Part shown: piece by piece, positions 5,185-8,873 of the stretch
Position numbering within the stretch: position 1 is the first letter of the stretch
Layout: the number at the start of each line of letters is the position of its first letter
Source of the DNA: JBFWQM01 sp050249455
GTDB lineage: Bacteria; Pseudomonadota; Alphaproteobacteria; MPNO01; VGEU01
Reading direction: 5' to 3'
NCBI GenBank assembly: GCA_050249455.1
Contig: JBFWQM010000225.1
Location: 1 to 8,873 of the forward strand
DNA length: 8,873 nt
Program-made: the position numbers and the translations under genes
The notes under the pieces: generated by a model
Databases searched by the model: none
Seen by the model: the letters and a program-made list of their open reading frames with translations, nothing else
What the model was told of the DNA's origin: nothing

Positions 5185-8100
5185 TCAATGGGGCAGGCCG
5201 TCGAGATGGCGCCGCAGCAGCGCGGCAAGGGTCGCGACGTTGGGCTCGCGCAGAGCATCGCCGGAGTCGCGGCCGGGCACCGCCTCGACCGCGACGGCGC
5301 CGGCCGCCAGCGCCGTCCAGTCCAGCCGCCGCGGCAGCGGCCGATGGACCCTGTCGGCGGAACGGAAGATGTGGATGCGTCCGGGATAAGGCCGCGGCAC
5401 ATAGGACTCGAGCGCCGTTCGGTTCGCCTCGATCACCCGGCGCTGATGGATCTCGCGCCTGACGCCGGTGGACAGGCGGCGGGCGGACAGCATCGCGCCG
5501 AGCGCATCCGCCTTGCCGCGCAGGTAGTCCGGCCAGGCCGCCTTGGGCTGCGACCGCATCTCGCCGGCATAGAGCGCCGCGCGCGCCGCGAGGTAGCGCG
5601 GCAGCTCGAAGGCGTGTCGGAGCCGGTGCCCGGCCTGCAGGTGCCAGGACGCCGGTCGCGGCACGCGGAACGACGGGTCGAGCAGGACGAGCGCGGCGAC
5701 CGTCTCCCCGGCACTGACGAGCTGTTGCGCGATCTCGTAGGCGATGACGCCGCCGATGCAGGCGCCGAAGATGGCGTAGGGGCCGGCCGGCTGGCGCGCC
5801 CGCATCTCGCCGATGTTGTAGGCGGCGATGTCTTCCAGGCGGGTGAACGGCGCGCCGTTGCCGTCCAGGCCGCGCGCCTGAAGCCCGATTAGCGGTACCG
5901 CCGGCTCCAGCCGACGAGCGAGCTCCGCGAACCCGACGACGTTGCCGCCGACGCCGGGCACCGCGAAGAGCGGCGCGTGCGCGCCCGCTTCGGTGATCGG
6001 AACCGCCGTGGGCCACGCTTTGGTGCGCCGGCCGACCCGGATGACGGCGGCCAGCGCGCCGACCGTGGGCGCGTCGAAGATCGTCGCCAGCGGCAGCGGA
6101 TGCTCCATCTCGCGGTCGATCAGGGCGAACAGCTTGGCCGCCAGCAGCGAATGGCCGCCGAGGTCGAAGAAGTCGTCGTGCACGCCGACCCGGTCGCGGC
6201 CGAGGAGGTCGGCCCACAGCGTCGCCAGCCGCGCCTCCAGCTCGTCGCGCGGCGCGACATGACCGCGCCGCTCGCGATGCGACATCGTCCCCTGGGCGGC
6301 CAGCGCATCAAGGTCGAGCTTGCCGTTGGCGGTGAGCGGCAGCGCGGGCACGTCGACGACGACGGCCGGACGCAGATACGCCGGCAGCCGGCTGCGCAGG
6401 AAATCCTCGAGCGACGGATCGCCGCGATGCGGCGCGCGCACGCAGTAGGCGACGAGCCGGCGCCGGTCGCCGTCGCCCTGCGCGACCACGGCCGCCTGCA
6501 GCACCGAGGGGTGCTCGACCAGGGTCGCCTCGATCTCGCCGGGCTCGATGCGATGGCCGGCGAGCTTGACCTGGCGGTCGAGCCGGCCGAGGAAATCGAG
6601 CGTGCCGTCCGCCCGCCAGCGCACGCGGTCGCCCGAGCGGTAGAGGCGCTCGCCCGGCACGAACGGATCGGCGACGAACTGCGCCGCGGTCAGGTCCGGT
6701 TGCCCGACATAGCCGCGCGCCAGTCCGGCGCCGCCGATGTGGAGTTCGCCCGGGGCGCCGACCGCCACAGGTTGCATGTGCGGGTCGAGGACATAGACGC
6801 GGGTGTTGGCGATCGGCCGCCCGATCGGCACCGCGGCGGCGTTTTCGTCGGCCGGCGACACCGTATGGGCCGCCGTGAAGGTCGTGTTCTCGGTCGGGCC
6901 GTAGCCGTTGACCAGCCGGCAATGCGGCGCCGCGGCGCGAAAGCGGCGGGCGTGCGCGACCGACATCGCCTCGCCGCCGCTCACGACCTGGCGCACGGCG
7001 GCGAAGCACGCCGGGTGGTGGTCGACCATCTGGTTGAACAGCGCGGCGGTCAGCCAGACGGTCGTCGCGCCCCCGCCGACGACGGCGCGCGCGATCTCGG
7101 CCGGCCCGGCCGGCTCCTCCGGCACCTGCACCAGGCAGCCGCCGTTCAGGATCGCGCCCCAGATCTCGAACGTCGAGGCGTCGAAGGCGAGCGGCGCCGC
7201 CTGGAGCACGCGCTCAGTCGGCCCGAACGCGGCGTAGTCGGTGTCGCGAACCAGCCGCACCACGCCGGCATGCGGCACGGCGATGCCCTTCGGCTTGCCG
7301 GTCGAGCCCGAGGTGTAGGCGACGTAGGCGATCGCGTCCGGCCCGACCGGCGGCGGCGGCGCATCGGGACCGCCGGCGCCGGCGATGTCGTCCAGCGCCA
7401 CCACGGGCGGCCCGGGGTCGCCATCGACCAGTCCCGGCTCGGCCAACATGACCGCCGCCCCGCTGTCCGCAAGCACGAAGCGCAGGCGGTCCGCCGGCCA
7501 GTCGGGGTCGATTGCCAGATAGGCGCCGCCCGACCGCAGGATGCCGAGCAGCCCGGCGATCATCGCCGGCGACCGCCGCGCGGCGATGGCGATGGTGGCG
7601 CCGGCGGGCGCGCCGAGACGGCGCGCGATGGCCGCCGACCACGCGTCGAGCGCCGCATAGCTGACCCGACGCTCGCCGCAGACGACGGCGGCCGCGTCCG
7701 GCCGCTCGCGCACCTGCCGCGCGAACGACGACACGATGGAGTCCGCGACCGGGCGGCAACGGTCCGCGCCGCTCCAGGCGTCGAGCAGGACCCGCCGTTC
7801 GTCCTCGGTCATCATCGGCAGCGCCGACAGCGGATCGTCGGGGCGCCGCACGATGGCGTGCAGCAGGACGCCGAACTGCCCGGCGATCCGCTGCATCGTC
7901 GGCGCGTCGAACAGCCCGGTGTCGTACTGCATGGCGAGCACGAGGCGGCCGTCTTCCTCGTAGAAGACGAAGTTGACGTCGAACTTCGTGGTGCCGTCGT
8001 CCGCCACCGCCAGCTCGACGTCGAGGCCGGGCAGCCGCTGCGCGAACGTGCCGGCCGACGTCATCACCACGGTGATCGTGAACGGCGGACGGCCGTCGGC

Positions 8101-8873
8101 GGGCCGCACGCCCCAGGCGTCGAGCACGCGCTGGACCGGTAGGTCGCGATGGGCGATGGCGCCCAGGATCGTGCGCGTGACGCGGGCCAGCAGGGTGCGG
8201 AAGCTGGGGTCGCCCGACAGGTCGGTGCGGATCGGCAGGACGTTGATCATCATGCCGACCATGCCGCGCAATTCCGGGCGCGAGCGCGCCGACACCGGCG
8301 CCCCCACGACGACGTCGTCCTGCCCCGCGTAGCGGCCGAGCAAGACGTTCAGCGCCGCCAGAAGCGTGGGGTAGAGCGTCGTCCGCTCGATGCGCGCCAG
8401 CCGCTTCAGGCCGGCGAGGAGGTCTTCTGGGTAGGTGTGGCGATGACGGGCGCCGGCGGCGCCGCGCGGCGGGCGGTGGCCGGTGCCGGGCAGTGCGACC
8501 GCCGGCGGCGCCCCGGCCAGGTTGGCCGTCCAGTAGGCGCGGTGGGCGGCGGCGGCCGGGCCTTCGCACGCCGCGCGCTCCCACAGCACGTAGTCGGCAA
8601 ACCGGCAGGGCAGCGGCGGCAGCGGCGCGGCTCGGCCGTGGGCGAAGGCGTCGTAGAAATGCGCCAGCTCCTCGCTCAGGATGTCGATCGCGCTGCCGTC
8701 GACCAGGATGTGGTGCAGCGACAGGATCAGCAGGTGGTCGTCGGCGGCGATGCGCCACACGCCGGCCCGGATCAGCGGGCCGCGCGCGAGGTCGAACGGC
8801 CGATTGATCGTCTCGCCCACGATGCGTGCGATCTCGGCCTCGCAGGCCGGGCCGGGCGGCGCGGCGATTTCCG
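5185..8873 (-). CDS. Non-ribosomal peptide synthetase, terminal module C(partial)-A-T-TE; 5' end outside window
   Basis: The frame is open through the window edge, with condensation-domain residues upstream of GTG 8820, so the start lies outside. Numbering from that codon: C domain to about 340, with HHILVDG (36-42) and FADYVLWER (74-82). A domain about 361-840 with VSYAAL, YTSGSTGKPKG (502-512), FDAST, NGYGPTE (638-644), GELHIGGAG, YRSGD, GRLDRQVKLAGHRIEPGEIE and NGKLD with K834. T domain with DLGGHSL (886-892), phosphopantetheine Ser S891. TE about 948-1211. The ten pocket residues (D547, A548, F551, W589, V613, G615, G639, T647, F648, K834) read DAFWVGGTFK, one conservative change from the known valine code. 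The TE has C1021 in GACIG where Ser is usual, D1048 27 residues later, and D1185 in PGRDSGD where His is expected. As the TE ends the protein, this is a terminal module that adds probably Val and releases the product. The product is unknown; the GT41 gene follows in the operon. Confidence 0.95.
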   Translation of the reverse strand, partial: EIAAPPGPACEAEIARIVGETINRPFDLARGPLIRAGVWRIAADDHLLILSLHHILVDGSAIDILSEELAHFYDAFAHGRAAPLPPLPCRFADYVLWERAACEGPAAAAHRAYWTANLAGAPPAVALPGTGHRPPRGAAGARHRHTYPEDLLAGLKRLARIERTTLYPTLLAALNVLLGRYAGQDDVVVGAPVSARSRPELRGMVGMMINVLPIRTDLSGDPSFRTLLARVTRTILGAIAHRDLPVQRVLDAWGVRPADGRPPFTITVVMTSAGTFAQRLPGLDVELAVADDGTTKFDVNFVFYEEDGRLVLAMQYDTGLFDAPTMQRIAGQFGVLLHAIVRRPDDPLSALPMMTEDERRVLLDAWSGADRCRPVADSIVSSFARQVRERPDAAAVVCGERRVSYAALDAWSAAIARRLGAPAGATIAIAARRSPAMIAGLLGILRSGGAYLAIDPDWPADRLRFVLADSGAAVMLAEPGLVDGDPGPPVVALDDIAGAGGPDAPPPPVGPDAIAYVAYTSGSTGKPKGIAVPHAGVVRLVRDTDYAAFGPTERVLQAAPLAFDASTFEIWGAILNGGCLVQVPEEPAGPAEIARAVVGGGATTVWLTAALFNQMVDHHPACFAAVRQVVSGGEAMSVAHARRFRAAAPHCRLVNGYGPTENTTFTAAHTVSPADENAAAVPIGRPIANTRVYVLDPHMQPVAVGAPGELHIGGAGLARGYVGQPDLTAAQFVADPFVPGERLYRSGDRVRWRADGTLDFLGRLDRQVKLAGHRIEPGEIEATLVEHPSVLQAAVVAQGDGDRRRLVAYCVRAPHRGDPSLEDFLRSRLPAYLRPAVVVDVPALPLTANGKLDLDALAAQGTMSHRERRGHVAPRDELEARLATLWADLLGRDRVGVHDDFFDLGGHSLLAAKLFALIDREMEHPLPLATIFDAPTVGALAAVIRVGRRTKAWPTAVPITEAGAHAPLFAVPGVGGNVVGFAELARRLEPAVPLIGLQARGLDGNGAPFTRLEDIAAYNIGEMRARQPAGPYAIFGACIGGVIAYEIAQQLVSAGETVAALVLLDPSFRVPRPASWHLQAGHRLRHAFELPRYLAARAALYAGEMRSQPKAAWPDYLRGKADALGAMLSARRLSTGVRREIHQRRVIEANRTALESYVPRPYPGRIHIFRSADRVHRPLPRRLDWTALAAGAVAVEAVPGRDSGDALREPNVATLAALLRRHLDGLPH

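Noticed and set aside
5151..5402. 84-codon N-terminal extension of the glycosyltransferase
   Set aside because: It overlaps the NRPS end, is Arg/Pro/Cys-rich and unlike any GT41 N-terminus; GTG 5150 has its own ribosome site and begins right before the first TPR.
5977..8142. 721-codon plus-strand reading frame opposite the NRPS
   Set aside because: It is long only because the NRPS uses few codons that give stops on the other strand; the minus strand shows all adenylation core motifs.
1..8873. CRISPR arrays, tRNA or rRNA genes, insertion sequences or attachment sites
   Set aside because: None seen: no direct-repeat/spacer series, no cloverleaf-like segment, no transposase or integrase frame, and no terminal inverted repeats.

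Overview
The window is strongly GC-rich, with G/C-ending codons and several GTG starts. Its genes (a carbazole-dioxygenase-type Rieske oxygenase, a TPR/GT41 glycosyltransferase, an NRPS module) fit a free-living proteobacterium, most likely an alphaproteobacterium (Rhodospirillales/Rhizobiales style). That placement is inference; no marker gene is present.

Layout. (1) Positions 1-524, plus strand: the 3' end of a CarAa-like Rieske non-haem iron oxygenase, cut by the window edge. (2) Positions 525-824: a gene-free stretch with a GAAA-loop hairpin at 601-618 and a perfect C/G palindrome at 705-720 that looks like an operator for the next genes. (3) Positions 825-2652, plus strand: two tandem secreted paralogues, both exactly 293 aa from their best-supported GTG starts. 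Each has a Sec signal peptide, no cysteine and three spaced copies of a G-x4-N-Q-x2-G-x4-Q-x-N repeat. Three imperfect Asn/Gln/Gly repeats separated by two linkers, in an adjacent gene pair, recall the FapB/FapC functional amyloids of Pseudomonas. No other fap-like gene is in the window. (4) Positions 2660-2689: a 13-bp perfect stem between the convergent transcription units, probably a bidirectional terminator. (5) Positions 8873-2721, minus strand: a two-gene operon. First is an NRPS module C(partial)-A-T-TE that continues beyond the window. Then, 34 bp downstream, comes an 809-aa O-GlcNAc-transferase-like protein with ten contiguous 34-residue TPRs followed by a GT41 catalytic domain.

How they may work together. 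The NRPS adenylation pocket reads DAFWVGGTFK, very close to the classical valine code. The thioesterase has a Cys in place of the nucleophilic Ser, and Asp where the catalytic His is expected. The GT41 protein probably glycosylates a cytoplasmic acceptor protein. The coupling of NRPS and GT41 suggests a shared pathway, for example an aminoacyl-decorated glycan or a modified surface structure. The convergent amyloid-like pair is a conceivable target, but nothing in the sequence proves that link. The most notable content is the orphan Fap-like pair and the non-canonical thioesterase triad.
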